A stretch of 64,000 nucleotides of DNA from Roseovarius sp. TE539 (GTDB lineage Bacteria > Pseudomonadota > Alphaproteobacteria > Rhodobacterales > Rhodobacteraceae), in contig NZ_QNGB01000017.1 of assembly GCF_003298505.1 (NCBI RefSeq), positions 1-64,000 of the forward strand, written 5' to 3'. Of this stretch, positions 8,509 through 17,577 are shown in pieces. The position numbers and the translations under genes are program-made. Within the stretch, counting starts at the first letter, position 1. Each line of letters starts with the position of its first letter. The notes under the pieces are model-generated. The model saw only the letters and a program-made list of their open reading frames with translations, made no database searches and had not been told where the DNA came from.

Positions 8509-10305
8509 ATGGTGCGCAAAGCCGCCAACGACGCCGACAAGATCGATCGGGAGAAATCCAGAAAGGTAAGCGCGCTGGCCGGGCTGTGGCCGCATATACG
8601 GCCTTACCGGCTTCTGATGGCAGCCGCGCTTGCGGCGCTTGTGCTGACGGCCTGCGTGTCGCTTGCGCTTCCGCTGGCGGTGCGACGGGTCGTTGACAAT
8701 TTCAACGCCGAGGACGGCGCCATCCTGGACACATATTTTGCCGCCGCGCTCGGTATCGCGGCGCTTCTGGCCTTGGGCACGGGGCTGCGTTACGCGCTGG
8801 TCACGCGGCTGGGTGAACGCGTGGTGGCCGATCTGCGCAAGGCCCTGTTCGACCGGATGATCGGAATGAGTCCGGCATTCTTCGAGCGCATCATGACCGG
8901 CGAGGTCCTGAGCCGGATCACCACTGACACGACTCTGGTGCTCAGCGTCATCGGCTCGTCGATCTCGATCGCGTTGAGAAACCTTCTGTTGCTGGTGGGC
9001 GGGATCGTCCTGATGCTGTTCACCTCGGCCAAGCTGACCGGTCTGGTGCTGCTCATCGTGCCACTGGTGATCGTGCCGATCATGGTTCTGGGCCGGCGCC
9101 TGCGCAGTCTGAGCCGCGAAAACCAGGACTGGATCGCGGCCAGTTCCGGCAATGCCTCGGAGGCCCTGACCAGCGTGCAGACGGTGCAGGCCTTCACGCA
9201 TGAGGCCGCCAGCCGCGATGCCTTCGGGCAGGTGACCGAACAGAGCTTCGACTCGGCACGGCGGCGCATCCTGACCCGGGCACTGATGACGGTGATCGTG
9301 ATCTTCCTTGTGTTCACGGGGATCGTGTGTGTCCTGTGGATCGGAGCGCGGGACGTGCGCGCCGGCGACATGACCGCAGGCACGCTGGTGCAGTTCGTGA
9401 TCTATTCGGTCATGGTAGCGGGGGCGGTGGCGGCGCTGGCGGAAATCTGGGGCGAACTGCAACGCGCCGCAGGGGCCACCGAGCGCCTGATGGAACTGCT
9501 GACCGCGGAGGACAGGGTGAGCGACCCGCCGAAGCCGGTGGCGCTGCCCCGGCCGGTACGTGGTGAACTGCGCTTTGACAGGGTGGGCTTTGCCTATCCG
9601 TCGCGCCCCGGCGTTCCGGCGCTGGACACGCTGGACCTGACCATCGCGCCGGGGGAAACGGTGGCACTGGTGGGGCCGTCGGGGGCCGGCAAGACCACCA
9701 TCGTGCAGCTCTTGCAGCGGTTCTACGACCCTGATGCGGGGCGGGTCATGCTGGACGGTGCCGACCTGTCGACGCTGCGGCGGGCAGACTTCCGGCGCCA
9801 GATGGCCCTGGTGCCGCAGGATCCGGTGATCTTCGCCGCCTCGGCGCGCGAGAACATCCGTTTCGGGCGGCTGGACGCAAGTGACGCAGAGGTGGAAGCG
9901 GCTGCCCGTTCGGCCGCCGCGCATGACTTCATCGTCGATCTGCCGGAGGGATACGACACCTGGCTGGGGGAACGCGGTGTCATGCTGTCGGGCGGGCAGA
10001 AGCAGCGTGTGGCGATCGCGCGCGCGATCCTGCGTGACGCGCCGGTCCTGCTGCTGGACGAGGCCACCTCGGCGCTGGATGCGGAAAGCGAGCGGGCGGT
10101 GCAGCATGCCGTGGACGCGATGGCCCGCACCCGCACGACGGTGATCGTCGCGCACCGTTTGGCCACGGTCAAGAAGGCCGACCGGATCATCGTGATGGAC
10201 CGGGGCCGGATCGTCGCGCAGGGCACCCATGACAGCCTGGTTGCCGAGGACGGGCTTTACGCGCGGCTTGCACGGTTGCAGTTTACCGACGGCCAGGCGG
10301 CATGA
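8509..10305 (+). CDS. ABC transporter, fused permease-ATPase (MsbA/ABCB type)
   Basis: Half-size exporter of 598 aa. The N-terminal domain has six hydrophobic helices (residues about 35-300), and the ATPase domain carries Walker A GPSGAGKTT, the signature LSGGQKQRVAIARA, Walker B LLLDEATSALD and the H-loop IVAHRLATV. Such proteins work as homodimers and export lipids, peptides or drugs. The preceding acyltransferase makes a lipid substrate conceivable, but sequence does not show it. The ATG at 8509 starts MVRKAAND; an upstream in-frame extension overlaps the acyltransferase and was discarded. Confidence 0.92.
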   Translation: MVRKAANDADKIDREKSRKVSALAGLWPHIRPYRLLMAAALAALVLTACVSLALPLAVRRVVDNFNAEDGAILDTYFAAALGIAALLALGTGLRYALVTRLGERVVADLRKALFDRMIGMSPAFFERIMTGEVLSRITTDTTLVLSVIGSSISIALRNLLLLVGGIVLMLFTSAKLTGLVLLIVPLVIVPIMVLGRRLRSLSRENQDWIAASSGNASEALTSVQTVQAFTHEAASRDAFGQVTEQSFDSARRRILTRALMTVIVIFLVFTGIVCVLWIGARDVRAGDMTAGTLVQFVIYSVMVAGAVAALAEIWGELQRAAGATERLMELLTAEDRVSDPPKPVALPRPVRGELRFDRVGFAYPSRPGVPALDTLDLTIAPGETVALVGPSGAGKTTIVQLLQRFYDPDAGRVMLDGADLSTLRRADFRRQMALVPQDPVIFAASARENIRFGRLDASDAEVEAAARSAAAHDFIVDLPEGYDTWLGERGVMLSGGQKQRVAIARAILRDAPVLLLDEATSALDAESERAVQHAVDAMARTRTTVIVAHRLATVKKADRIIVMDRGRIVAQGTHDSLVAEDGLYARLARLQFTDGQAA

Positions 10306-10353
10306 GCCGCAGACCCGCGGGAATCGCCGGAGCGGCCGGAAAGGAATAGTGTC

Positions 10354-11238
10354 ATGAAAGTTGCGACCGCGGCTTATCCCCTGGACCCGTTGAGACATTG
10401 GGCCGATTACGCCACCAAGATCGAGGCATGGATCGCCGATGCGGCTGGACAGGGGGCCGAACTCCTGGTGTTTCCGGAGTATGGCGCGATGGAACTGTCA
10501 ATGCTGGCGGGCGCTTCGGCGGCGGGCGAGCTTGAGTTGGCGGCGGCGGCCGTCTCGGAGCGCATCGGGGAGGCCGACGCCCTGCACGGCGACCTGGCGG
10601 TGAAATACAAGGTGCATGTCCTTGCAGCGTCGGCGCCGGTTTTTGACCCTTGGATCGGGAAGCGGCCGGTGAACCGGACGCGGCTTTTCACCCCGACGGG
10701 TGGCATGGGCATCCAGGACAAGCAGATCATGACCCGGTTCGAACGGGACGAGTGGCGGATCGCGCCCGGCGGGCCGTTGAAACTTTTCGATACCGCCCTC
10801 GGCCGTATCGGGGTTCTGATTTGCTATGACGCGGAATTTCCGCTTCTCGGGCGGGCTCTTGCGGAGGCGGATGTGATATTGGTGCCGTCCTGCACCGAGG
10901 CCCTGGCAGGGTACTGGCGGGTACGGGTGGGCGCGATGGCCCGCGCGCTTGAGGCGCAATGCGTGAGTGTCATGGCCTCTACGGTGGGGCCGGCGGAATG
11001 GTGCCCCGCGGTGGACGCCAATTGCGGGGCGGGCGGCGTGTTCGGGCCGCCCGATACCGGGTTTCCATCCGACGGGATCATCGGCGCGGGAGTTCTGGGC
11101 AAACCGGGCTGGACCTATGCCTCGATCGACTCGGCGGCCGTGGCGCATGTGCGTGCCGACGGCGTGGTTCTTGGCCGTCGTCACTGGGATGAGCAGGCCG
11201 GGCGCGACGGGCCGGCCACACCCGAGCGGCTCGGATGA
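10354..11238 (+). CDS. Carbon-nitrogen hydrolase (nitrilase superfamily)
   Basis: Cytosolic amidase-like enzyme of 294 aa. The Glu-Lys-Cys triad is visible: Glu in [10 protein letters not shown], Lys in DKQIMTRFE and Cys in [10 protein letters not shown]. Family members hydrolyse omega-amides, nitriles or carbamoyl groups; the branch cannot be fixed from motifs alone. It starts 48 bp after the ABC transporter and precedes infA by 82 bp, so it probably closes the upstream transcription unit. Confidence 0.88.
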   Translation: MKVATAAYPLDPLRHWADYATKIEAWIADAAGQGAELLVFPEYGAMELSMLAGASAAGELELAAAAVSERIGEADALHGDLAVKYKVHVLAASAPVFDPWIGKRPVNRTRLFTPTGGMGIQDKQIMTRFERDEWRIAPGGPLKLFDTALGRIGVLICYDAEFPLLGRALAEADVILVPSCTEALAGYWRVRVGAMARALEAQCVSVMASTVGPAEWCPAVDANCGAGGVFGPPDTGFPSDGIIGAGVLGKPGWTYASIDSAAVAHVRADGVVLGRRHWDEQAGRDGPATPERLG

Positions 11239-11320
11239 TTATGCGCTTGAAAAAAACGCCGGATGGGGCCATTTACATGACATTCCGCGGCAGAGCGGAG
11301 ACGTTGAAGAAGGAGAGACC

Positions 11321-11539
11321 ATGGCCAAGGAAGATACGCTCGAATTTCCCGGTGTCGTGAAGGAACTCCTGCCCAACGCGACATTCCGGGTCGAGCTTGA
11401 GAACGGCCATGAGATCATCGCGCATACGGCAGGCAAGATGCGCAAGAACCGCATCCGGGTTCTGGCAGGCGACAAGGTGCAGGTGGAAATGACCCCCTAC
11501 GATCTGACCAAGGGTCGGATCAACTACCGCTTCAAGTAA
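11321..11539 (+). CDS. infA: Translation initiation factor IF-1
   Basis: 72-aa single OB-fold (S1-like) protein that binds the ribosomal A site during initiation. The sequence is the almost invariant IF-1: [11 protein letters not shown] at the start, the [10 protein letters not shown] strand and the C-terminal [10 protein letters not shown] good ribosome-binding site (AAGGAGAG) lies 5-12 bases before the ATG. It leads the infA-maf-RNase E/G-yacG group common in Rhodobacteraceae. Confidence 0.98.
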   Translation: MAKEDTLEFPGVVKELLPNATFRVELENGHEIIAHTAGKMRKNRIRVLAGDKVQVEMTPYDLTKGRINYRFK

Positions 11540-11557
11540 CGGGCGGCCGGCTAGTTC

Positions 11558-12136
11558 ATGCGGCTGATCCTTGGGTCCGGCAGCCCGCGGCGCCGCGAAT
11601 TGCTGGCGCAGATCGGGGTGGTGGCGGATGATATCCGCCCGCCCGAAATAGATGAAACCCCCGCGAAAGGCGAGTTGCCGCGACCCTACTGCGCCCGTAT
11701 GGCGCGCGAGAAGGCACAGGCCGTGGTGGCGGCCGACGAGGACATCGTCCTGTCGGCGGACACCACGGTGGCGCTTGGCCGCCGCATCCTTGGCAAACCC
11801 GCAGACGCGCACGAGGCCGCCGGTTTCCTGCGCGCCATGTCGGGGCGGCGGCACAGGGTGGTCACTGCCGTGGCCATTCGGCGCGGCACCCGCCTGTGGC
11901 AGCGCGAGGTGGTGACCGCCGTCAAGATGAAACGGATCTCGGACCCCGAGCTGACCGCCTATCTGGCGACCGGGGATTGGCACGGAAAGGCGGGGGGCTA
12001 TGGCATCCAGGGGCCCGCCGCGGTGCTTATTCCCTGGATCCAGGGCTCTTTCACCGCGGTAGTGGGGCTGCCGCTCTGCGAGACCGCGGGACTTCTGCAG
12101 GCGGCGGGCTATCCCCTTCATGGTGCGGCGTCGTGA
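11558..12136 (+). CDS. maf: Maf family nucleotide pyrophosphatase
   Basis: 192-aa house-cleaning enzyme that hydrolyses non-canonical or methylated nucleoside triphosphates, and in other bacteria influences septation. The N-terminal signature [14 protein letters not shown] is intact, as are the later SADTTVALG and [10 protein letters not shown] blocks. It begins 18 bp after infA and overlaps the next gene by four bases (GTGA), so translation is coupled. Confidence 0.94.
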   Translation: MRLILGSGSPRRRELLAQIGVVADDIRPPEIDETPAKGELPRPYCARMAREKAQAVVAADEDIVLSADTTVALGRRILGKPADAHEAAGFLRAMSGRRHRVVTAVAIRRGTRLWQREVVTAVKMKRISDPELTAYLATGDWHGKAGGYGIQGPAAVLIPWIQGSFTAVVGLPLCETAGLLQAAGYPLHGAAS

Positions 12137-13170
12137 AGGGGCGTTTGATCGCGCTGGACCATCTGGGCGGGGCCGAAGCCGCCGCATTGCTGGTTGACGG
12201 GCGGCTGGACGACCTTCTGATCGACAGCGACCGGCCACGCCCGGGAACCATCTATCGCGCCATCGCGGACCGGCCCGTGAAGGGCCAGGGCGGCATGTTC
12301 CTGCGCACCCCGGAGGGGCCGGCTTTCCTGCGGCAGGTCAGGGGCATATCGCCCGGGCAGTCGCTGCTGGTGCAGGTGACGGGGTATGCCGAACCGGGCA
12401 AGGCGTTGCCGGTGACGGGCCGGATCCTGTTCAAGAGCCGTCATGCGATCGTGACGCCGGGTGCGCCGGGCCTCAATGTCTCGCGCGGGATCCGCGACGA
12501 GGCGCAGCGCGACACCCTGCTGGAGATCGCACATGAGGCAATGGCCGGCGACGGGCCGGCCGGGAAGACCGGGCTGATCCTGCGCTCGTCCTGTGCGGAG
12601 GCGGAAGCGGAGACGATCGCCGAGGACATCGGTGCCATGATGGCGTTGGCCATCGCGGTGATGGGCGATGCCGGGGGCGCCGTGCCCGAGAAGCTGACCG
12701 AGGGTGACGGGCCGCACGCCCTGGCATGGCGGGACTGGACCGTGCCGGCACAGGTCGTGACCACGACCGGTTGCTTCGCCGAACAGGGCGTGCTGGACCT
12801 TATCGAAGAGTTGCGCGCGCCACAGGCGCGGCTGGCCGGGGGCGCGGGAATGTGGGTGGAGCCGACCCGTGCACTGGTGGCCGTGGATGTGAACACGGGC
12901 GGGGATACCTCGCCCTCGGCGGGCCTGAAGGCCAACCTGGCCGCGGCGAAGGACTTGCCGCGCCAATTGCGCCTGCGGGGCCTTGGCGGACAGGTCACGG
13001 TCGATTTCGCGCCGATGCCAAAGAAGGAAAGGCCGGGCGTCGAGGCGGCGCTGCGCGCGGCACTGCGCACCGACGGGGTGGAAACGACCCTTGTGGGCTG
13101 GACTCCGCTGGGGCATTATGAACTTCAACGCAAACGGGACCGGGTCGACCTGCGGGAGGTGCTTCGATGA
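12133..13170 (+). CDS. Ribonuclease E/G family protein, short form
   Basis: Endoribonuclease-like protein of 345 aa, shorter than RNase G (about 490 aa). The catalytic core is recognisable: [11 protein letters not shown] contains the Asp/Asn metal ligands and QVTVDFAPM contains the second Asp. The N-terminal 110 residues are compact and replace the larger S1/5'-sensor arrangement. The CxxC zinc-link and small dimerisation domain are not seen, as the protein stops soon after the core. The start is GTG at 12133, overlapping the maf stop; earlier in-frame codons read through maf. A separate full-length RNase E is expected elsewhere. Confidence 0.85.
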   Translation: MKGRLIALDHLGGAEAAALLVDGRLDDLLIDSDRPRPGTIYRAIADRPVKGQGGMFLRTPEGPAFLRQVRGISPGQSLLVQVTGYAEPGKALPVTGRILFKSRHAIVTPGAPGLNVSRGIRDEAQRDTLLEIAHEAMAGDGPAGKTGLILRSSCAEAEAETIAEDIGAMMALAIAVMGDAGGAVPEKLTEGDGPHALAWRDWTVPAQVVTTTGCFAEQGVLDLIEELRAPQARLAGGAGMWVEPTRALVAVDVNTGGDTSPSAGLKANLAAAKDLPRQLRLRGLGGQVTVDFAPMPKKERPGVEAALRAALRTDGVETTLVGWTPLGHYELQRKRDRVDLREVLR

Positions 13171-13361
13171 GTTGTCCGATCTGTGCCGGAAAACCCGAAG
13201 AACGGGTCCGGCCCTTCTGTTCGAAACGCTGCGCGGACATCGACCTGGGCCGCTGGATGAGCGGCGCCTACGCGGTGCCGTCACAGGCCCCCGAGGATGC
13301 CGAAAGGGCCGTCGAGGAGGCCGAAGCCGCGACGGTGGCTCCGGGTCCGACGCGCCACTGA
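13167..13361 (+). CDS. yacG: DNA gyrase inhibitor YacG
   Basis: 64-aa zinc-binding protein. The four Cys ligands are in CPICAGK and FCSKRCADID, followed by the conserved LGRW. YacG binds GyrB and blocks DNA binding by gyrase in E. coli. The C-terminal tail is acidic and Ala/Glu-rich. Its ATG overlaps the stop of the RNase gene (ATGA), so it is translationally coupled to it. Confidence 0.93.
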   Translation: MSCPICAGKPEERVRPFCSKRCADIDLGRWMSGAYAVPSQAPEDAERAVEEAEAATVAPGPTRH

Positions 13362-13439
13362 AAATTTTGTCCCGCCCTCTGGACACCCACCCGGACCTCG
13401 CCTAGAACGCCGTCACCCGAACGCCCAAGCGTTCGCCGT

Positions 13440-13514
13440 GCCCGGGTAGCTCAGGGGTAGAGCAGTGGATTGAAAATCCTCGTGTCGGTGGTTCGATTCC
13501 GCCCCCGGGCACCA
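13440..13514 (+). tRNA. tRNA-Phe (anticodon GAA)
   Basis: 75-nt tRNA with encoded CCA. The acceptor stem GCCCGGG (13440-13446) pairs with CCCGGGC (13504-13510), followed by A and CCA. The D-arm TAGCTCAGGGGTAGAGCA, the anticodon loop with GAA at 13472-13474 and the T-loop GGTTCGATTCC are all present. Its 3' end borders a decayed insertion, consistent with use as an integration site. Confidence 0.98.
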
Positions 13515-13649
13515 CTTAAATAATTGAAAGAGAACAATAAAATTCAAGGCCGCTGAGTTGGCTCCTGGTGAAGTCCCATTTTGGGCAACGCCGGGGCAAC
13601 AGATTTTCTCTGGTCGGGATCTCACGTGTTTGTTATCGTTTTGACGGCA
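13515..13649. other. AT-rich junction downstream of tRNA-Phe
   Basis: The first bases after the tRNA (TTAAATAATTG onward) are much more AT-rich than neighbouring DNA, and no gene is visible. Together with the AlpA-like fragment that follows, this looks like the residue of an integrated element. No complete second copy of the tRNA 3' end was found further right in the window, so attachment-site borders are not proven. Confidence 0.4.
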
Positions 13650-13814
13650 TTATTCTTGGTCGCCGGGCGTGGTCGGCGTCAGGCGCTGAATATAGGCATG
13701 GATTTGGTCTTCGCGCCACCGGACGCAGCCCCGCGACAAGTGCAGCGGCGGCGGAAACCGAGGGTCGCGCTTTTGCATACGGTAAAGCGTGGCACCCGAC
13801 ACGCTCGTAACCGC
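13650..13814 (-). pseudogene. AlpA-like excisionase/regulator, N-terminally truncated
   Basis: The minus strand encodes 54 residues before a TAA that match the second half of AlpA-type MerR-like DNA-binding proteins: a helix-turn-helix ending SGATLYRMQKRDPRFPPP, then CVRWREDQIHAYIQRL, which corresponds to the conserved VGWRxSDVxxWI end of the family. No start codon or beginning of the first helix is present; the frame runs into the IS66-derived segment at about 13815. AlpA-like genes usually sit in prophages and islands at tRNA genes, as here. The call is from motif reading. Confidence 0.6.
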
Positions 13815-13821
13815 CCGATTT

Positions 13822-14121
13822 CTACCGCAGAGACTGGTCCATGACGGGTGCGATCATGTCGGGATGATCGTTGAAGTCTTGTAGGAAGTTGTTCCAGTCC
13901 TCCAGCGAACGCCGGGCGTCCGCGAGCATGTCCTTCAGTTCGCAGATGCCATCGTCGGTCAGCGCCGTGACGTATTCGTCGTGCCCGATCTGGACGCTGA
14001 CGATGCTGCCGTAGGACAGGTTGTCATCGTCGCTGATGACCGCCTCGAGCAGATTCGGATCTTCGCCCAACTGGCCGGCGACATGGGCGAGGGAGCAGAC
14101 GTAGGTCGTTGCAGCTATCAC
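13822..14121 (-). CDS. IS66-associated hypothetical protein
   Basis: 99-aa protein beginning with GTG at 14121, which overlaps the transposase stop by four bases, an arrangement that implies coupling in the intact element. It is acidic, with a central VSVQIGHDEYVTALTDDGI segment and a helical C-terminus. Similar small ORFs accompany IS66 transposases in alphaproteobacteria; I know of no function. The frame is intact, but expression is doubtful because the upstream transposase is truncated. Confidence 0.55.
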   Translation of the reverse strand: MIAATTYVCSLAHVAGQLGEDPNLLEAVISDDDNLSYGSIVSVQIGHDEYVTALTDDGICELKDMLADARRSLEDWNNFLQDFNDHPDMIAPVMDQSLR

Positions 14122-14306
14122 GCGGCCTCGCTGTGCGGCTGGCCTGCGGGTTTCCAGTTCCAGGGCAGCAACTCGGCCAGCCGTTTGGCCTTGTGATCGT
14201 GGATCCGGTCGAGGACGTCGGCGAGATAGACCTGCGGATCGAGGCCGCTCATCTTCGCGCTCTCGATCAGCGTCATCGCGAGAGCAAGGGTTTCGCCGCC
14301 GGTACT
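14118..14306 (-). pseudogene. IS66 family transposase, C-terminal fragment
   Basis: 62 codons translating to the characteristic IS66 C-terminus: GGETLALAMTLIESAKM, then DPQVYLADVLDRI and the near-terminal LAELLPWNW. The DDE catalytic core and N-terminal zinc finger are absent. An in-frame TAG just upstream (about 14312) closes the frame. It is therefore a dead remnant. Confidence 0.75.
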
Positions 14307-14614
14307 CTAGACTTTTCTCTAGCACGTGGATGGAACTCTGCATCAGGTCCGGGTGCCGTATGGGTGTGAATTGACATTACCTACACCAGGCACTGACGCT
14401 ACCCCGGCCAAGCGCGCGCTGCTTCAAGCGGAACGGATTTGCACGGTCGCACGGATGGGCCGGCAAGATTAACGAGAGTTAAAGTCAGGTGCCCGCGCGT
14501 CCTCCAGTTTGCTTGCTGAATCTCGCAGGTCTTGCCACGGGCGGTCGTTGGCGGCGCGCCGGCGCACAAGGCCTTCCTTGCGGTGCGGACCAATCAACCC
14601 ATAAGGACCGAAGC
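14307..14614. other. Intergenic region upstream of phaB
   Basis: 308 bases without a supported gene. The left part contains the broken end of the IS66 remnant; the right part must hold the phaB promoter. I recognise no operator or structured RNA. Confidence 0.5.
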
Positions 14615-15346
14615 ATGACAAAAACCAGGAGAACCGCACTTGTCACCGGCGGGGTGCAGGGTCTGGGGGCCGCCGCGGCCCGGGCGCTGGACGATGCGGG
14701 GGTACGTGTCGCTGTCACGCATCTGGGACAAAGCGGGCGTGCCAGGGAATTTGGAGACGAGACAGGGATGCCGGTTTTCGAATGGGACGTGAGCGATCAT
14801 GACGCATGTATCCGGGGAATCGCCGAGACCGAAGAGGCAATCGGGCCGCTGGATATCCTCGTCAACAATGCTGGCGTCAATCGCGACGGCATGTTCCACA
14901 AGATGCCGCACGACCACTGGGAAGCGGTTCTCAAGGTCGATCTGGGGTCGATGTTCAACGTCACCCGGCAGGTGATCGGCGGGATGCGCGAGCGCGGCTT
15001 CGGACGGATCATCAACATTTCCTCCGTGAACGCCGCCAGGGGACAGGCGGGGCAGACCAACTATTGCGCCGCCAAGGCCGGGGTCGAGGGCTTTACGCGG
15101 GCCCTTGCCCGTGAGAGTGCGGACAAGGGGATAACGGTGAATGCCGTGGCGCCCGGCTATGCCGACACGCCGATGGTCGAGGCGGTTCCCGACAAGATCA
15201 TGGAGGGTATACTTCAGCAGGTGCCGGTCTCGCGGCTGGCCGAACCGATGGAGATCGGGCGCTGCGTGCGCTTCCTGGCTTCCGACGATGCCGGGTTCAT
15301 CACCGGGGTCACACTGCCCGTGAATGGCGGTCTGAAGATGGGCTGA
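14615..15346 (+). CDS. phaB: Acetoacetyl-CoA reductase (SDR family)
   Basis: NADPH-dependent reduction of acetoacetyl-CoA to (R)-3-hydroxybutyryl-CoA, the monomer for polyhydroxybutyrate. 243 aa, with the Rossmann motif TGGVQGLG (11-18), NNAG, and the catalytic Ser plus YxxxK (YCAAK). The ATG at 14615 follows AAGGACCGAAGC and gives the usual start MTKTRRTALVTGG; upstream in-frame codons look non-coding. The call as PhaB rather than a generic SDR rests on sequence style and its place 40 bp before phaC. Confidence 0.88.
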   Translation: MTKTRRTALVTGGVQGLGAAAARALDDAGVRVAVTHLGQSGRAREFGDETGMPVFEWDVSDHDACIRGIAETEEAIGPLDILVNNAGVNRDGMFHKMPHDHWEAVLKVDLGSMFNVTRQVIGGMRERGFGRIINISSVNAARGQAGQTNYCAAKAGVEGFTRALARESADKGITVNAVAPGYADTPMVEAVPDKIMEGILQQVPVSRLAEPMEIGRCVRFLASDDAGFITGVTLPVNGGLKMG

Positions 15347-15386
15347 GGGCGACGCCCGGGCGCGCGAAACACTGGAAGGGATCGAC

Positions 15387-17231
15387 ATGACGGACACCGG
15401 AACCGAGCACAGCAAAGAGACCGAGAGGGCGGCCGAGGCGCGCGCCGAAGAGCGCGGCGATCTCGGGGCGGAGGTGCCCGAGATCGAATACACCTCGCCC
15501 ATCGCGGCCCCTGACCGCTACAGCACCAAGAGCCTTGACCGCGCCTTCAACGCCCATCTCGCGAGGTTCACGCTGGGTGTCTCGCCCTGGGGTCTTGCTT
15601 CGACCTGTTTCAACTGGTGGGGGCATCTGATGGGGGCACCGGGCAAGCAGGTGCAACTGTTGGAAAAGGCGGTGCGCAAGACGGCGCAGCTTGGCGTTTA
15701 CGCCGGGCAACTGGCGAGTGACCCCACGGCCCCGCCCCGCATCGACCCGCTACCCCACGATCACCGTTTCGAGCACGAGGGCTGGCAGCAATGGCCCTAC
15801 AACCTGATCTACCAGAGTTTTCTGCTGTCCCAGCAATGGTGGTACAATGCCGCGTGCGACATTGACGGGGTGCGCGACCGTGATGAGCGTGTCGTGTCCT
15901 TCGTCAGCCGGCAGATGCTGGACATGGTCTCGCCCTCGAATTTCGTGGCCACCAATCCCGAGGTGGCCGCGGCCACTGTCCAGGAGGGGGGCGCCAACCT
16001 TGTCCGCGGCGTGCAGAACTTTTTCGAGGACTGGGAGCGCGCGGTGTCGGGCAAGCTGCCGGTGGGCACAGAGGATTACCTGCCGGGCCGCGCCGTGGCG
16101 GTTACGCCCGGCAAGGTTGTTTATCGCAATCGCCTGCTGGAACTGATCCAGTACGAACCGCAGACCGACAGGGTGCAAGCCGAGCCGGTTCTGATCGTGC
16201 CGGCCTGGATCATGAAATACTACATTCTCGATCTCAGCCCGCACAACTCACTGGTGAAACACCTCGTCGGGCAGGGGTTCACGGTGTTCATGATCTCCTG
16301 GCGCAACCCGACCGCGGAGGATCGCGACAAGGGGTTGGCGGATTATGTCGAGGCCGTGGACGAAGCAATGGGCGCGGTTGGCGCGATCGTCCCGGAACGC
16401 AGGATGCACGCGGTGGGCTATTGCCTGGGCGGCACGCTGTTGACGGCAAAGGCCGCGCAGATGGCGCGCGACGGGGACGACCGGCTGGCGACGATGACGC
16501 TTTTTGCCACCCAGACGGATTTCGAGGAGCCGGGCGAGCTTCAGCTCTTTGTCAGCGAAAGCGAGGTGTCATTCCTTGAAAACATGATGTGGGATCAGGG
16601 ATATCTGGACACCAAGCAGATGGCGGGCGCCTTCCAGCTTCTGCGGTCGGCCGATCTGATCTGGTCGCGCTATGTGCATGAGTACCTGATGGGCCGCCGG
16701 CAGGAGATGTTCGACCTGATGGCCTGGAACGCGGATGCCACGCGGATGCCCTTCCGGATGCACAGCGACTATCTGCGCCATATCTTTTTGGGCAACGAAC
16801 TGGCGCGGGGCCAGTATCGCATGGGCGCAGAGCCGGTGACGATCAGCGCGATAGACGTGCCGATATTCTGCGTATCGACCACCGAGGACCATGTCGCGCC
16901 TTGGCGGTCGGTCTACAAGCTGCACCTGCTGTCCGATACCGAGGTAACCTTCGTGTTGACCAGTGGTGGTCATAATGCCGGGATCATCAGCGAACCCGGG
17001 CATGAAGGCCGCGAGTTCCTGATCCGCAAGACCGGCCCGGATGATGGCTATCTCTCGCCTGAGGCGTGGAAGGGCATGGCCGAACGGCGCGGGGGCTCGT
17101 GGTGGCCCGGCCTGGTTGACTGGCTGGTCCAGCGTTCTTCGGGCGAAGCCGAACCGCCGGCCATGGGCACCAAATCAGGGAAGTACCGTCCGCTGGAGGA
17201 CGCGCCCGGCAGCTACGTGTTTCAACGATGA
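15387..17231 (+). CDS. phaC: Class I poly(3-hydroxyalkanoate) synthase
   Basis: Polymerises (R)-3-hydroxyacyl-CoA into polyhydroxyalkanoate on the granule surface. At 614 aa it fits class I synthases. The lipase-like box GYCLGG places the nucleophile at Cys346. The distal catalytic His lies in SGGHNAGI, and the catalytic Asp is probably in STTEDHVAPW. The N-terminal 40 residues are acidic and variable. Forms an operon with phaB; a phasin-like protein lies 2.2 kb downstream. Confidence 0.95.
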   Translation: MTDTGTEHSKETERAAEARAEERGDLGAEVPEIEYTSPIAAPDRYSTKSLDRAFNAHLARFTLGVSPWGLASTCFNWWGHLMGAPGKQVQLLEKAVRKTAQLGVYAGQLASDPTAPPRIDPLPHDHRFEHEGWQQWPYNLIYQSFLLSQQWWYNAACDIDGVRDRDERVVSFVSRQMLDMVSPSNFVATNPEVAAATVQEGGANLVRGVQNFFEDWERAVSGKLPVGTEDYLPGRAVAVTPGKVVYRNRLLELIQYEPQTDRVQAEPVLIVPAWIMKYYILDLSPHNSLVKHLVGQGFTVFMISWRNPTAEDRDKGLADYVEAVDEAMGAVGAIVPERRMHAVGYCLGGTLLTAKAAQMARDGDDRLATMTLFATQTDFEEPGELQLFVSESEVSFLENMMWDQGYLDTKQMAGAFQLLRSADLIWSRYVHEYLMGRRQEMFDLMAWNADATRMPFRMHSDYLRHIFLGNELARGQYRMGAEPVTISAIDVPIFCVSTTEDHVAPWRSVYKLHLLSDTEVTFVLTSGGHNAGIISEPGHEGREFLIRKTGPDDGYLSPEAWKGMAERRGGSWWPGLVDWLVQRSSGEAEPPAMGTKSGKYRPLEDAPGSYVFQR

Positions 17232-17577
17232 AAGGCCGCACGAGCATCCGCACTTGCCTTGGGCTGAATCCCCTCCCGGTGACAGTGCCGGTGGGTCCGC
17301 CATGGTAATCTGCAACCGTTCGGTGAGTCGGTGGCCGGCATCGTCTTGATCGGTGGCGGGCTGACCCGGCTGTCTGGAGTGATGGCGCCGTTCCTCGGGA
17401 GGTGACTGTTCTCGGGGCTGTCCCTGTCCGCAAGTGGGAGCGGGAATGCGCCTTCGTTGACGGTAATTCCAATTTACCTCCGGGTTGCATCCCTCTCACC
17501 GAGACGTTGATGATGATCGTGATGGGCCTGTGGCGGTCTCTTCGCAGATGGCCGGCTATGGTCTGATCGTGGAGTGG
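17232..17577. other. Region downstream of phaC without a recognised gene
   Basis: 346 bases in which no frame looks like a protein and no structured RNA is recognised. It lies between phaC (+) and a small minus-strand gene, so it probably contains the phaC terminator, although no clear hairpin with a T run was seen. Confidence 0.5.

Larger units (their letters stand above)
13822..14306 (-). mobile_element. Remnant of an IS66-family insertion sequence
   Basis: Contains the last 62 codons of an IS66 transposase (14118-14306) and the small ORF that often follows it (13822-14121), both on the minus strand. The rest of the transposase, tnpA, tnpB and the left end are missing, and I see no paired terminal inverted repeats. 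The right break is at about 14310 and the left break abuts the AlpA-like fragment. Confidence 0.7.

Noticed and set aside
8227..10398. Minus-strand frame of 723 codons opposite the ABC exporter
   Set aside because: Shadow of a gene with complete ABC motifs; no recognisable domain in the antisense product.
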